Source: Metabacillus niabensis
GTDB taxonomy: Bacteria; Bacillota; Bacilli; Bacillales; Bacillaceae
Length of the DNA: 64,000 nucleotides
NCBI RefSeq assembly: GCF_020524345.1
Contig: NZ_JAIVLH010000024.1
Coordinates: 1 to 64,000 of the forward strand
Direction: 5' to 3'
Shown: in pieces, positions 26,534 through 35,242 of the stretch
How positions within the stretch are numbered: position 1 is the stretch's first letter
How the letters are laid out: every line of letters begins with the position of its first letter
The notes under the pieces: generated by a model
The model's input: the letters and a program-made list of their open reading frames with translations, nothing else
Databases searched by the model: none
Told to the model about the DNA's origin: nothing
Made by a program: the position numbers and the translations under genes

Positions 26534-27639
26534 CAAACCATCTGTTTATTCCGCGTAAGTTTTCTTAAGAAAATTAGTTCATTCTGTTTAGGCACTTTCC
26601 TCACGATTATAATGAGCTGGATGATAATAATAACCAATACTGATTTTTTGTAGACCAAATACCGAGGAGTCCAATTAGTCGCAAACTTTCCTTTATATTT
26701 TCTTAATCCTTTAAAGTTATAGTATTTACACCCATTCAAAAAAGCATATCTTGCCAATTTCTCCTGGTAAGGTGAGCTGGGATCTATACCAACATTAGAT
26801 AAAGGAGACATCCCCAAACCGCAAACTGAGTATCCTTTTTCTTTCGCCCAAAGAATAGTTGAAATGAACACCATATCCATCGTTGCTCTCGGACTGTTTT
26901 TTCTATATCTCATTAAATCAATACTTATCGTTTGCTTCTGTTGAAAATCAGAAGGAAGACTAGCGAACGCTAATAAAGAGCCATTAGGATCACGAAATAT
27001 GGCCACTGAAAAATGGCCGATATAATCCTCAGAAAAAGAACTTACTGAAAAACCTTTTTCTTCACGATCATTTAACCACTCGTCTGAAACAAATTGCATT
27101 TCCTCTAGTAATTCTTTTCTAAAAGGAGGATGAACAACCGAAAAACGATAACCTTCCTTCGTAAATTTATTTCTTATGTTTCGCATATTACTGAATTTTT
27201 TCCCTTCAATAGTAAAGGTATTTAAATCAACTTTTGCTTCTTCGCCAACTTTAAATAAACGATAACCTCGCTTTAGATATTTTGAAGAATACTGTTCAGA
27301 TGCTTGATAGAAAATTGGTGTCATACGTTGCTTTAAAGCAAATTCAAAAAACTCGTCTAATCCATCATCAAGCTTTTCTTTATCACCAATCGGATCACCT
27401 AAAACGAATAGCTTTTTCCCCATTTGTTTATATGAAATTAACACAGAATCATCTTGCGCTAAAAATAACTGTTTATCTTCTAAAAAAAGCAAGTGTGACA
27501 ATGTATTTCCACCAAATCTTTTTATAAAAGACATAGTAAAAGAAACATTGATTTTATGGTGATCCTTCTTGAAAAAATTGGTAAACAGAAAGGTTATTAC
27601 GACCATGATAGTAAAAAATATGACAATTGCAAGAAACAA
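26533..27639 (-). CDS. Stand-alone lysyl-phosphatidylglycerol-synthase C-terminal domain protein (DUF2156)
   Basis: A 368-aa protein. One N-terminal membrane anchor (about residues 1-19) is followed by the double-GNAT DUF2156/LPG_synthase_C domain (about 35-335). Conserved stretches include GDPIGD, FYQASEQY, KFTKEGYRF, SIDLMRYR and GLGMSPLSNVG. MprF proteins have this domain after a large flippase part that is absent here; a C-terminal hydrophobic stretch (about 338-352) may touch the membrane. It may aminoacylate a lipid or another substrate. A TTG start follows GGGGGATC. Confidence 0.82.
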   Translation of the reverse strand: MFLAIVIFFTIMVVITFLFTNFFKKDHHKINVSFTMSFIKRFGGNTLSHLLFLEDKQLFLAQDDSVLISYKQMGKKLFVLGDPIGDKEKLDDGLDEFFEFALKQRMTPIFYQASEQYSSKYLKRGYRLFKVGEEAKVDLNTFTIEGKKFSNMRNIRNKFTKEGYRFSVVHPPFRKELLEEMQFVSDEWLNDREEKGFSVSSFSEDYIGHFSVAIFRDPNGSLLAFASLPSDFQQKQTISIDLMRYRKNSPRATMDMVFISTILWAKEKGYSVCGLGMSPLSNVGIDPSSPYQEKLARYAFLNGCKYYNFKGLRKYKGKFATNWTPRYLVYKKSVLVIIIIQLIIIVRKVPKQNELIFLRKLTRNKQMV

Positions 27640-27720
27640 TACACTTGATCCCCCTTTTCCTCTATAAAAGATAACACATTCACTTGTTTTAGAAAATACA
27701 TTTTAACATCAGTTTTTTTG

Positions 27721-27749
27721 GCATAATTTAACCGGTTTAGGAAAATGTA
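27721..27749 (+). promoter_or_regulatory. Possible forespore (sigma-F-like) promoter of sspH
   Basis: GCATA (27721-27725), 14 bases, GGAAAATGTA (27740-27749) fits the sigma-F pattern (GYWTA, GGNRANANTW) at most but not all positions, 54 bases before sspH. I could not find a better sigma-G match. Confidence 0.35.
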
Positions 27750-27802
27750 TAGATAGGCTATTACCTTTAATACTTTTTTCGACTAAAAAAGGAGTGGAGA
27801 AA

Positions 27803-27982
27803 ATGAATGTAAATCGAGCGAAAGAAATTGCAAATATGGGAGAAATGGTGAATGTACAATTCGAAGGTGAATCAATTTATATCCAATCTGTAAATGAGGA
27901 GCAAGGAACTGCTCGTATTTTCTCACTGAGTAATCCCCAAGCTGAAAGAAATGTTCCAGTGGATGGGTTAATTGAAGAATAA
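27803..27982 (+). CDS. sspH: Small acid-soluble spore protein H
   Basis: A 59-aa minor spore core protein (MNVNRAKEIANMGEMVNVQF...). Length and sequence agree with SspH, which is made in the developing forespore and is unrelated to the DNA-coating alpha/beta type. The ATG at 27803 follows AAGGAG at a normal distance; an in-frame GTG three codons earlier is part of that leader. It is evidence that the organism forms endospores. Confidence 0.92.
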   Translation: MNVNRAKEIANMGEMVNVQFEGESIYIQSVNEEQGTARIFSLSNPQAERNVPVDGLIEE

Positions 27983-28007
27983 ATGGACTGACATTTGTCA
28001 GTCCATT
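27981..28007. terminator. Bidirectional terminator between sspH and csp
   Basis: AAATGGACTGAC/GTCAGTCCATTT is a perfect 12-bp stem with an ATTT loop, placed between two convergent stop codons with a T-run on the plus strand. Confidence 0.9.
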
Positions 28008-28008
28008 T

Positions 28009-28221
28009 TTAATTATGCTTATAATTTCCTACGTCTTCCGCTTGAGGACCTCTGTTACCTTCAACTATGTTGAACTCAACTTTTTGTCCTTCTTCTAACG
28101 TTTTAAAACCTTCACCAGTTATAGCACTGAAGTGAACGAATACATCATTTCCTTCAGCAATTTCTATAAATCCAAAACCTTTTTCTGAATTAAACCATTT
28201 TACAGTACCAGTTGTTTTCAT
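28009..28221 (-). CDS. Cold-shock protein (CspA/CspB family)
   Basis: A 70-aa single cold-shock domain that binds single-stranded RNA and DNA as an RNA chaperone. RNP1 (KGFGFIE, about 15-21) and RNP2 (VFVHFSAI, about 27-34) are both complete. The N terminus [10 protein letters not shown] is slightly longer than usual. ATG at 28221 after GGAGG; the frame could extend nine codons upstream without support. Confidence 0.95.
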   Translation of the reverse strand: MKTTGTVKWFNSEKGFGFIEIAEGNDVFVHFSAITGEGFKTLEEGQKVEFNIVEGNRGPQAEDVGNYKHN

Positions 28222-28541
28222 AAGTAGAACCTCCAAAGATTTTTTCAAACGTTGCTCTATATTATTACTAGAATATATTTCGATTGTTTTATATTGAAAT
28301 TGCCGTTACTCAAAACAACGAAAGCCCTACCTCTCTTCCGTCCTTACGGCTCCTAGTCCGCGCCAGTGTGAATTGAAAGCACATAATATGTTTCATTCAC
28401 AAATCACTATATAGTGAGGATTTTAAACAAGCATAAAAAACTATTTTATATCAATACAAGGTTGTTGTCAAATTAAATCCCTTCTTATTTTATATCTAAT
28501 ACACTTGAAAAAACTAAGATGATAAAACTATGAAAGAAGGA
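28222..28541. other. Intergenic space with a GC-rich repeat remnant
   Basis: No gene is seen. A stretch at about 28328-28372 (CCTCTCTTCCGTCC... to ...CCGCGCCAGTGTG) is much richer in GC than its surroundings and resembles the dispersed repeat elements in base composition, but I could not align it firmly with them. Confidence 0.35.
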
Positions 28542-28775
28542 TTACCCGCCACTAACAGGAGGAATTAAGGCTACTATATCCCCAGCTTTAACCATATCAT
28601 CTTCCAAAGCATACTCTTCATTCACAGCAATCATGACATTTTCTAAATTTCCTAGGTCATAGGCGGATAACATATAGTCTCTAATGTCCTTCACTGTTGT
28701 CTGGTTTCTCTCAATATTGATACTTTCTTGTCCAACCTTTTCTTGTAAATGTGCAAACAAAAGTACTTTTATCAT
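28542..28775 (-). CDS. moaD: Molybdopterin synthase small subunit (sulfur carrier)
   Basis: A 77-aa ubiquitin-like sulfur carrier ending in the required Gly-Gly (PPVSGG), whose C-terminal thiocarboxylate supplies sulfur for molybdopterin. ATG at 28775 overlaps the moaE stop codon (ATGA) and follows GGAGG. It is the last gene of the molybdenum-cofactor operon. MoeB, which normally activates it, is not encoded next to it. Confidence 0.93.
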   Translation of the reverse strand: MIKVLLFAHLQEKVGQESINIERNQTTVKDIRDYMLSAYDLGNLENVMIAVNEEYALEDDMVKAGDIVALIPPVSGG

Positions 28776-29239
28776 TGATCTTCCTCCATTGGCTTTCCTT
28801 CTGGATAGGGTGTTTTTTCTAATTGATCTCCTATCCAAGCCTCTCCGCTTTCCCAAATTTCTTTTTTCCATATTGGAACAATTTGTTTAATTCTTTCAAT
28901 CGCGTATTCATTTGCTGCATAAGCATCTTTACGATGTGGGGTTGACACAGCAATTACAACAGCAATATCCGAAATTTCTAATTTCCCGATTCGATGAGTA
29001 ATCGCTACCTTCGCGTCACTCCATTTCTCTTTTATTTCTTCCCCTATTTGTTCGAGCTTTTTCACTGCCATCTTTTCATAAGCTTGATATTCAAGGGATA
29101 AGGTCCGTTTTCCATATGTAAATTCTCTTACCGTTCCAGTAAAAGTTGTAACAGCTCCAGCCTCATTTCGTATAACTTTATTAGTTATTTCTTCTATTAA
29201 AATTGGATTCTTTACGATTTCAAACATTTGTGTTGTCAA
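28772..29239 (-). CDS. moaE: Molybdopterin synthase catalytic subunit
   Basis: About 155 aa. MoaE features are present: GAVTTFTGTVRE (about 30-41), LEYQAYEKMA, the HRIG motif (about 88), the VSTPHRKDAY stretch, and the catalytic KKEIWESGEAW near 128-138. It joins with MoaD to convert precursor Z to molybdopterin. The start is uncertain: I use a TTG six bases after TAGGTG; an ATG four codons later overlaps the mobB stop but lacks a ribosome site. The gene overlaps mobB and moaD, indicating coupled translation. Confidence 0.92.
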   Translation of the reverse strand: MTTQMFEIVKNPILIEEITNKVIRNEAGAVTTFTGTVREFTYGKRTLSLEYQAYEKMAVKKLEQIGEEIKEKWSDAKVAITHRIGKLEISDIAVVIAVSTPHRKDAYAANEYAIERIKQIVPIWKKEIWESGEAWIGDQLEKTPYPEGKPMEEDQ

Positions 29240-29744
29240 TATATTCACCTACTTCATTTATCATAAGCCATTCAATACACTTATCTTGAGAAGTAAAGAT
29301 TAAATATTTTTCTCTAACTTCAAGAGGTAATGAGAAACTGGCCAATACACAGTTAATATTAACTAATTTTTTTAACATCGGGAGATCTTCTTTAGATCGA
29401 AGCATTACAACTTTAGGATATTTCTCGAATTTATAGCCTTCAATTAAAATTACATCTAAGCAAAATGTATCATACAAAGATATCATCTGGGAAAGCGTTA
29501 ATTTAATCTGATTTGAAGATAAAATAAAAGATTCATTTCCTTCAACAAACGTTACTTGCGCGCCTGCTTCACGATGTTTTTGAGTATCTTTCCCATTATC
29601 ATTTTGGGTTAATGCTCCACCATGTCCATGATGCTTGATGGTACCCACTTTTAATTTATATTTAACCGCTTCTCTAATATACTCCGTGACAAATGTCGTT
29701 TTTCCACTGTTTTGGTAACCGACTACTTGAAGGATTCTGCCCAA
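29220..29744 (-). CDS. mobB: Molybdopterin-guanine dinucleotide biosynthesis protein B
   Basis: A 174-aa GTP-binding protein. The P-loop is GYQNSGKTTF (about 8-17), followed by TIKHHGHGG (about 36) and VILIEGYKFEKYPKV (about 98), the standard MobB signatures. It assists MobA in attaching GMP to molybdopterin. It overlaps the end of moeA by 22 bases. Confidence 0.94.
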   Translation of the reverse strand: MGRILQVVGYQNSGKTTFVTEYIREAVKYKLKVGTIKHHGHGGALTQNDNGKDTQKHREAGAQVTFVEGNESFILSSNQIKLTLSQMISLYDTFCLDVILIEGYKFEKYPKVVMLRSKEDLPMLKKLVNINCVLASFSLPLEVREKYLIFTSQDKCIEWLMINEVGEYIDNTNV

Positions 29745-31003
29745 TGCATGTCACTTCCTAGTTGATCTTCAAATAACAAGAGATCAATCATATCTCCAGT
29801 TTTATATCCTCTTGATCCTCCCGGCAAGACAATAAAGACATTAGCATCAGCTAATGATGATACGACATTTGATTTATCCAAACCAACAGGACTTGCGATA
29901 ACTTGTCCATCGATTAGTTGAAAAGATCCTCTAACAAATCGTGTGAAAGGATTTGGTTTTAAGAAATCCTTTCCTAAAATAGCTGTTACCTTTTGCAAAT
30001 GTGGGCGGGTTGAGTATAAGTAATGTCGAACAATTGGGCGAACAAACAACTCAAAACCAACATAACATGCAGATGGATTTCCAGAAAGCCCAAATAATAA
30101 TTTACCTTTGTATTCAGCTACCGTTGTCACACTCCCGGGTCTCATGGCAACTTTATTAAATAAAACATTCGCCCCTAAACGTTGATAAATATCCGGCAAA
30201 TAATCATAATCTCCAACAGAAACGCCTCCCGTTGTGAGTAGAATATCTACCTCTTCTAACGCGTCAACTACAGCTTTATAGCAAGTTTCAAAGTCATCAG
30301 CTAATTTACCGAGGTAAATCGGTCGTGCCCCAGCTCTTTTTGACTGTGCTTCTATCATAAATGAATTACTATTTCTTATTTTGCCGGGTTCAAGTGGCTC
30401 ACCAACTTCCAATAATTCACTACCTGTTGCAATAATGCCGATACGCGGTTGCCTTACCACTTGAACCTTTTCATAACCAAATGTTGCAAGTAACGCAATT
30501 GTTCCCGGCGTGATGTATGTACCTTTTTTAACAAGCACACTTCCTTCTGGTGTATCTTCACCTTTAAAAGATACATTGTCACCTTTAGAAAAGGGTCTTT
30601 TTATCGACATATATACTTTATTGTCCTTTGTATAAACCTTCGTTAATTCCAACATAACAACCGCATCACTGCCACAAGGCATTTGCGCACCTGTCATGAT
30701 GCGGATCGCTTGATTTTGACCAACACTTTCCTTGCTAACACTACCAGCACCAATTTCATCAACCACCTCAAATTCAACTGGTTGATCAGCTTTGGCATTG
30801 ACTGTATCATGAGCTCGTATAGCAAACCCATCGTAAGGTGATCGATCAAAAGGTGGTACCGGATGAGTCGCAATTAAATCCTCTGCTAAATACCGTCCAT
30901 AACTTTCCTGAAGCGATACTTGCTCTATGTCCCCAACAGTCGCAAAACTCATCACTTTCTTTATTGCTTCTTTTACAGGTAATGGCTTTCTTTTTTTTAT
31001 CAT
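29723..31003 (-). CDS. moeA: Molybdopterin molybdenumtransferase
   Basis: A 426-aa enzyme that inserts molybdate into adenylylated molybdopterin. Domain order is normal: the N-terminal part has PPFDRSPYDGFAI (about 48-60) and MTGAQMPCGSDAVV (about 108), and the molybdenum-binding MoCF domain (about 180-320) has GIIATGSEL, TTGGVSVGDYD and FGLSGNPSACYV. A C-terminal beta domain follows. The start is ATG at 31003 after GGAGAGG, 30 bases after mobA. Confidence 0.96.
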   Translation of the reverse strand: MIKKRKPLPVKEAIKKVMSFATVGDIEQVSLQESYGRYLAEDLIATHPVPPFDRSPYDGFAIRAHDTVNAKADQPVEFEVVDEIGAGSVSKESVGQNQAIRIMTGAQMPCGSDAVVMLELTKVYTKDNKVYMSIKRPFSKGDNVSFKGEDTPEGSVLVKKGTYITPGTIALLATFGYEKVQVVRQPRIGIIATGSELLEVGEPLEPGKIRNSNSFMIEAQSKRAGARPIYLGKLADDFETCYKAVVDALEEVDILLTTGGVSVGDYDYLPDIYQRLGANVLFNKVAMRPGSVTTVAEYKGKLLFGLSGNPSACYVGFELFVRPIVRHYLYSTRPHLQKVTAILGKDFLKPNPFTRFVRGSFQLIDGQVIASPVGLDKSNVVSSLADANVFIVLPGGSRGYKTGDMIDLLLFEDQLGSDMHWAESFK

Positions 31004-31032
31004 ATAATCCTCTCCGCCACAAATATAGTTTA

Positions 31033-31644
31033 CTATTTAGATTCTGATATTTTATCATTATTTAATAGCATACCATAATCTTTTTGTGAGTTTATGTTAC
31101 TAAATATCTTAGGATCTATATTTAATTCCTTTTCCGTAACAAACAATACGTTAACATGATTTAGAAGTGTCATCATTTTTCGATCTTTATTTTCTAATTG
31201 CTTTTCAATTAGTGGAAAAACGGAGTGATGATATACTCCAACTAAGGGATGTACCTTTCCTTCAATGTTTGGAATAATGACTTTATTACCCGAAGAAATA
31301 TAAGTTAGTAATTTTTTAATTACTTCTCCAGAAATGAAAGGAATGTCACATGACAATATAACAAACCACTCGGACACTTCGTTTTTCATCGCAGTATATA
31401 TCCCAGCTTTAGGACCATCTCCTACAAATTGATGATCATCAGTTATTACTTTTACTTGTGTTTCTTCAGTAAATTTTGTTAACAAATTTTGATGACTTAC
31501 GATAACCTGTTTTTCAGTTGTTTCTTTTAAAGCCTGCATGGAATAGTGCCAGAACTTTTTACCATTGTATTCTGCAAATGCTTTAGGCTGACCAAATCTC
31601 CTTGATTCTCCTCCCGCGAGTAAAACCCCTATTATTTGTTGCAT
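31033..31644 (-). CDS. mobA: Molybdenum cofactor guanylyltransferase
   Basis: A 203-aa nucleotidyltransferase that transfers GMP to Mo-molybdopterin. The N-terminal LLAGGESRRFGQPKA (about 8-22) is the GTP-binding signature, and VILSCDIPFIS (about 92) carries the metal-binding Asp. I start at the ATG at 31644 next to GGTGGAG; 26 upstream codons in frame run into the terminator of ykuU. It heads the operon mobA-moeA-mobB-moaE-moaD. Confidence 0.93.
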   Translation of the reverse strand: MQQIIGVLLAGGESRRFGQPKAFAEYNGKKFWHYSMQALKETTEKQVIVSHQNLLTKFTEETQVKVITDDHQFVGDGPKAGIYTAMKNEVSEWFVILSCDIPFISGEVIKKLLTYISSGNKVIIPNIEGKVHPLVGVYHHSVFPLIEKQLENKDRKMMTLLNHVNVLFVTEKELNIDPKIFSNINSQKDYGMLLNNDKISESK

Positions 31645-31685
31645 TCTCCACCATCCCCCCTGATTTTTTAACTTGGAATTTAAAA

Positions 31686-31714
31686 AGTCAGTTACCGACA
31701 TATGGTAACCGACT
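31686..31714 (-). terminator. Terminator after ykuU
   Basis: AGTCGGTTACC/GGTAACTGACT (11 bp, one mismatch) with TTTTTAAA following on the minus strand separates ykuU from the Mo-cofactor operon. Confidence 0.85.
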
Positions 31715-31748
31715 AGTTTCATTTTTTACCGCTATCCATTCACTTTCA

Positions 31749-32291
31749 TTAAAGCGTAGATTGTCCCGGCTTCCAGTTTGCAGGACAGAGCTCTCCTGTT
31801 TGAAGTGCTTGAAGTACCCGTAATGTTTCATCAACATCACGCCCAATATTGTTGTGATTTACAACTGCATATTGAAGTTCTCCACCAGGATTTATGATAA
31901 ACAACCCGCGAAGGGCAATTCCTTCTTCCTCAATTAACACACCATAGTCACGAGAGACAGAATGATTTGTATCAGCCGCTAAAGGATATTTAATAGCACC
32001 TAAACCATTATCTTTTCGATCCGTTTTAATCCATGCCAAGTGCGTATGAATTGTATCTGTTGATACACCAATTACTTCTGCATTCAATTCTTCAAATTCT
32101 TCATAACGGTCAGATAGTGCAGTAATTTCAGTCGGACAAACATATGTAAAATCCATAGGATAAAAAAACAAAACAGTCCACTTATCATTTTTCATGTTGT
32201 CTTCCAAGTTCACCTTACCAAATTCTTTAGAAGCTAATACAGCGTCCATTTCAAATCTTGGAGCTTGTTTACCAACCATTCGTTCTGTCAT
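31749..32291 (-). CDS. ykuU: 2-Cys peroxiredoxin
   Basis: A 180-aa typical 2-Cys peroxiredoxin. The peroxidatic Cys is in FYPMDFTYVCPTEI (about 51) and the resolving Cys in GELCPANWKPG near the C terminus (about 169). The match to B. subtilis YkuU as I remember it is close over the whole length. It detoxifies peroxides using thioredoxin. ATG at 32291 after AGGAGGA. It is next to ykuT in both organisms, though here ykuV and rok are missing from the flank. Confidence 0.92.
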   Translation of the reverse strand: MTERMVGKQAPRFEMDAVLASKEFGKVNLEDNMKNDKWTVLFFYPMDFTYVCPTEITALSDRYEEFEELNAEVIGVSTDTIHTHLAWIKTDRKDNGLGAIKYPLAADTNHSVSRDYGVLIEEEGIALRGLFIINPGGELQYAVVNHNNIGRDVDETLRVLQALQTGELCPANWKPGQSTL

Positions 32292-32329
32292 TATACCATT
32301 CCTCCTAATCATGTGATACCATGAAAAGC

Positions 32330-32400
32330 GCCTTGATTGATAGATCCGAGGGCTAGGCGCTTGCGCTAGACACCAACACTAAGTTTATAATTTTATGCTT
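32330..32400. repeat. Dispersed intergenic repeat, copy 2
   Basis: AAAGCGCCTTGATTGATAGA, then GAGGGCTAGGCGCTTGCGC and TAGACACCAAC. It shares the GGGCTAGGCGCT core with copy 1 and the AAGCGC blocks with copy 3. The rest of the 377-base gap (to 32668) shows nothing else that I can name, apart from the ribosome site of ykuT. Confidence 0.55.
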
Positions 32401-32668
32401 ACTTACAATTTTCCGGCTTTATTTATCTTAGATGTAAAAGGAGACATTTATGAAACAAACCCTTTAAGTAGTTTAAGCGATATTCAAATCTGCTATACGT
32501 ATTGCCCGTAATTTAGACAAATTAGCTTAAACTCTTCATTTTTGAACAAAATATGTTTAACATGGTAGATGCAGGGTATTAATAATGTGTTCTTTCTTTA
32601 AAAATTAGAGTGTAATACCAGCTATTGCGTGCACTTTGAAAGAACTCTATTTCGAGAAAGGATGTTGA

Positions 32669-33502
32669 ATGATGGATTTTTTTGAAAATATTGAGTGGTC
32701 AGAGCTCATGACCACTGCAGGAATTATTATTTTGAAGTTACTTGGAATCATTATTGCTTTTTTAATAGTTAAAGCAATCGGAAACAAAGTGATTAGAAAG
32801 ATGTTCAATAGGTTGCAAGAACGGGAAAATATCTCGAATGGACGAGCTTTAACGTTACACAGTTTGACCTTAAACATTTTTTCCTATGTGTTAATGTTTA
32901 TTTTTATTGTCATGATTTTTGAAGTTTTTAATTATAATGTTTCTGCTTTAATAGCTGGAGCAGGTGTTGTAGGATTAGCGATCGGCTTTGGAGCTCAAGG
33001 ATTAGTTAGTGATGTAGTGACTGGTTTTTTCCTGCTGTTGGAAAAGCAAATCGATGTTGAAGACTATGTAACTGTCGCGGGCTTTGATGGAATTGTAGAG
33101 CAAGTAGGACTTCGTACTACACAGATTAGAGGTTTTGACGGTACACTTCACTATGTTCCAAACAGGGAAATAACTAATGTAAGCAATCATTCACGTGGTA
33201 ACATGAGGGCATTAGTTGATATTGGTATATCCTATGACGATGATATCGACAATGCAATTTCAGTATTACAAGATGTATGTGATAAACTTTCTGCAGAGGA
33301 TGAAAATATTGTGGATGGTCCAAATGTTTTGGGTGTGCAAGCACTTGGATCTTCAGATGTTGTCATTAGAGTTCTTGCAAAAACAAAAAATATGGAGCAA
33401 TGGGCAGTCGAACGTAATCTTCGTAAAGCCATTAAAGAAGCATTTGATGCTAATGAGATTGAAATTCCATACCCCCATCAAGTGAACGTGGAGAAAAAAT
33501 AA
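32669..33502 (+). CDS. ykuT: Small-conductance mechanosensitive channel (MscS family)
   Basis: A 277-aa three-segment MscS-type channel. TM1 is about 14-35, TM2 about 65-85, and the glycine/alanine-rich pore helix [22 protein letters not shown] about 93-114. The beta domain ([20 protein letters not shown]) and the alpha/beta C-terminal vestibule follow. It opens on membrane tension to release solutes during osmotic downshock. Start: one of two adjacent ATGs after AAAGGATG. It is convergent with ykuS. Confidence 0.93.
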   Translation: MMDFFENIEWSELMTTAGIIILKLLGIIIAFLIVKAIGNKVIRKMFNRLQERENISNGRALTLHSLTLNIFSYVLMFIFIVMIFEVFNYNVSALIAGAGVVGLAIGFGAQGLVSDVVTGFFLLLEKQIDVEDYVTVAGFDGIVEQVGLRTTQIRGFDGTLHYVPNREITNVSNHSRGNMRALVDIGISYDDDIDNAISVLQDVCDKLSAEDENIVDGPNVLGVQALGSSDVVIRVLAKTKNMEQWAVERNLRKAIKEAFDANEIEIPYPHQVNVEKK

Positions 33503-33511
33503 ATTTTGTTC

Positions 33512-33545
33512 AAAAAGAGCCTGAGGTTTTTTTCAGGCTCTTTTT
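33512..33545. terminator. Bidirectional terminator between ykuT and ykuS
   Basis: A perfect 13-bp stem AAAAAGAGCCTGA/TCAGGCTCTTTTT with an 8-base loop between convergent genes. Confidence 0.92.
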
Positions 33546-33568
33546 GTAGTTTGCAACATTCTTTGCTA

Positions 33569-33817
33569 TTAACGATTTACTTTACTTTCAACCTGTTGGC
33601 AGATTTCATCTGCTGATAAACCACTAGCTTGAATAACTGAACCAGCAGTTACTGCATTGCTAATCCCCATTATGTTGGAATCTTGACCAGTGATAACACA
33701 GAAATCACAGCCTTTTGCATCATTTTCATTGTTTAATTGGACAACATCATACCCTTTTTCTTGTAATGCTGAAGTAACATCAGATAATGACTGTTCTACA
33801 CCGATTTTTGCCATCAT
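33569..33817 (-). CDS. ykuS: UPF0180 family protein
   Basis: An 82-aa protein of the UPF0180 family. It has a short alpha/beta fold with [16 protein letters not shown] (about 36-51), including a C-x2-x-C-like pair (Cys 37 and Cys 40), and a C-terminal helix. Function unknown. GGAGGTGG precedes the first of two ATGs. Position beside ykuT is conserved with B. subtilis. Confidence 0.9.
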   Translation of the reverse strand: MMAKIGVEQSLSDVTSALQEKGYDVVQLNNENDAKGCDFCVITGQDSNIMGISNAVTAGSVIQASGLSADEICQQVESKVNR

Positions 33818-33920
33818 TTATCCACCTCCTACAAGTATTGTGTACACAGTTGGATAAAATATACTTTGTAAATTGGTGATAAATGTGGCGATGAGCGAAA
33901 TATATTAGTCCTTAAGATTT

Positions 33921-34015
33921 TTATCTTTGATTTTAATGATTTATCAACGATTCTCCGGTTTTATCTCCGATTATTGAATTTTATCTTCGATTTTTATGAT
34001 TTATCTACTATTAGA
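33921..34015. repeat. 20-bp tandem repeat, about 4.7 copies
   Basis: Units begin at 33921, 33941, 33961, 33981 and 34001, each opening TTATC and most continuing nnCGATT (TTATCTTTGA, TTATCAACGA, TTATCTCCGA, TTATCTTCGA, TTATCTACTA). The period is exactly 20 bp, two helical turns. There is no coding sequence. It lies between ykuS and the terminator of dapL. Confidence 0.75.
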
Positions 34016-34053
34016 CATCATTCATCAAAATCCCACACCGCGGATGAACTCAA

Positions 34054-34085
34054 AAAAAGCAATTGGTTCCCACCGATTGCTTTTT
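34054..34085 (-). terminator. Terminator after dapL
   Basis: The stem AAAAAGCAAT(C)GGT/ACC(G)ATTGCTTTTT is followed by TT on the minus strand, just past the dapL stop codon. Confidence 0.85.
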
Positions 34086-34089
34086 CATA

Positions 34090-35217
34090 TTATTGTTTTG
34101 CTTTATAAGAAATATATTTACACATTATATCAACTGCAACTCCAATGGCTGATTCATCTGGTTGTAATTTCGCATGATGTAACCCATATGGCGAACCTAC
34201 ACCTAGCCAAAACATGAAGCCTGATATTTGATCTACCATATATCCAAAATCTTCACCTGTCATCGCTTCTGTACACTCTCTTACATCATAGCTCGTCTGA
34301 TCTGAGATATATTCCATAAATTCTCTCGTTAACATCTCATCATTGTCTACTTGATGATACATTGAACCATAATCAATCATTGTTTTACATGAATATCCTA
34401 TTTCAATCCCTTTTACAATTGATTCGATTCTTTCCTTGACTTTCTCCATAGATTCTACGGATAACGTCCGTATTGTACCTTCTAATCTTGCATTTTCAGC
34501 AATGATATTTTGTACCGTTCCACCCGTTATTTTCCCAATAGTAATAACAGCACTGTCTAATGGGTCTATATTACGGGCGATAATTGTTTGAAGCTGAGTA
34601 ACTAATGAACACGCAGCTACAACCATATCATTTGTTGTATGTGGATATGCAGCATGTCCTCCTTTTCCTTTCAGATCGATAAACAACTCTGAGGTGTTGG
34701 CAAAAAGCAGGCCTGGTTTTGTTGCAATTGTTCCAACTGGGAGTTCTGGAGCAATATGGAGTGCTGTGATTATATCTGGTTTCCAATCTTTAGCTATATC
34801 ACTATTTAACATTGGCTCTGCTCCACCTGGCCCTTCCTCAGCAGGCTGGAATAAAAATAGGATATTATCTGAAATGGGATTCTTTACAAAATATGTTACT
34901 ATACCAATCGCAATTGTCATGTGAAAATCATGTCCACATGCATGCATAAATCCCGGATGTTCAGAGCTAAAATCGTAGTCTGTTTCTTCTGTTATTGGCA
35001 GACCATCGATATCAGCTCGATAGCCAATCGTCTTTTGTGGATTGGTACCTTTCACCAAAGCAAATATACCCGTTTTCCACGTTTTTACTTCCAAACGGTG
35101 TTCCGGAAATTGTTTTAGGAGATTTAAAAGATATTGTTGTGTTTTAAATTCCTGAAAACCAATTTCAGGTATGCGATGTAGATCCCTGCGTATTTGAATA
35201 AGGTGTTCTGTCCCCAC
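34090..35217 (-). CDS. dapL: N-acetyl-LL-diaminopimelate deacetylase
   Basis: A 375-aa M20 amidohydrolase. Metal-binding motifs include [11 protein letters not shown] (about 66-76), HACGHDFHM (about 92-100) and [13 protein letters not shown] (about 128). It removes the acetyl group from N-acetyl-diaminopimelate, the last step of the acetylated branch before epimerisation. It lies 84 bases behind dapH and corresponds to ykuR. The start is probably the GTG at 35217, nine bases after AGAGGA; a TTG three codons earlier overlaps that site. Confidence 0.93.
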   Translation of the reverse strand: MGTEHLIQIRRDLHRIPEIGFQEFKTQQYLLNLLKQFPEHRLEVKTWKTGIFALVKGTNPQKTIGYRADIDGLPITEETDYDFSSEHPGFMHACGHDFHMTIAIGIVTYFVKNPISDNILFLFQPAEEGPGGAEPMLNSDIAKDWKPDIITALHIAPELPVGTIATKPGLLFANTSELFIDLKGKGGHAAYPHTTNDMVVAACSLVTQLQTIIARNIDPLDSAVITIGKITGGTVQNIIAENARLEGTIRTLSVESMEKVKERIESIVKGIEIGYSCKTMIDYGSMYHQVDNDEMLTREFMEYISDQTSYDVRECTEAMTGEDFGYMVDQISGFMFWLGVGSPYGLHHAKLQPDESAIGVAVDIMCKYISYKAKQ

Positions 35218-35242
35218 AATGACCAATCCTCTCTATACAGAA

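Noticed and set aside
33921-34015. CRISPR array
   Set aside because: The units are contiguous 20-bp tandem repeats with drift, not conserved repeats separated by unique spacers, and no cas gene is present.
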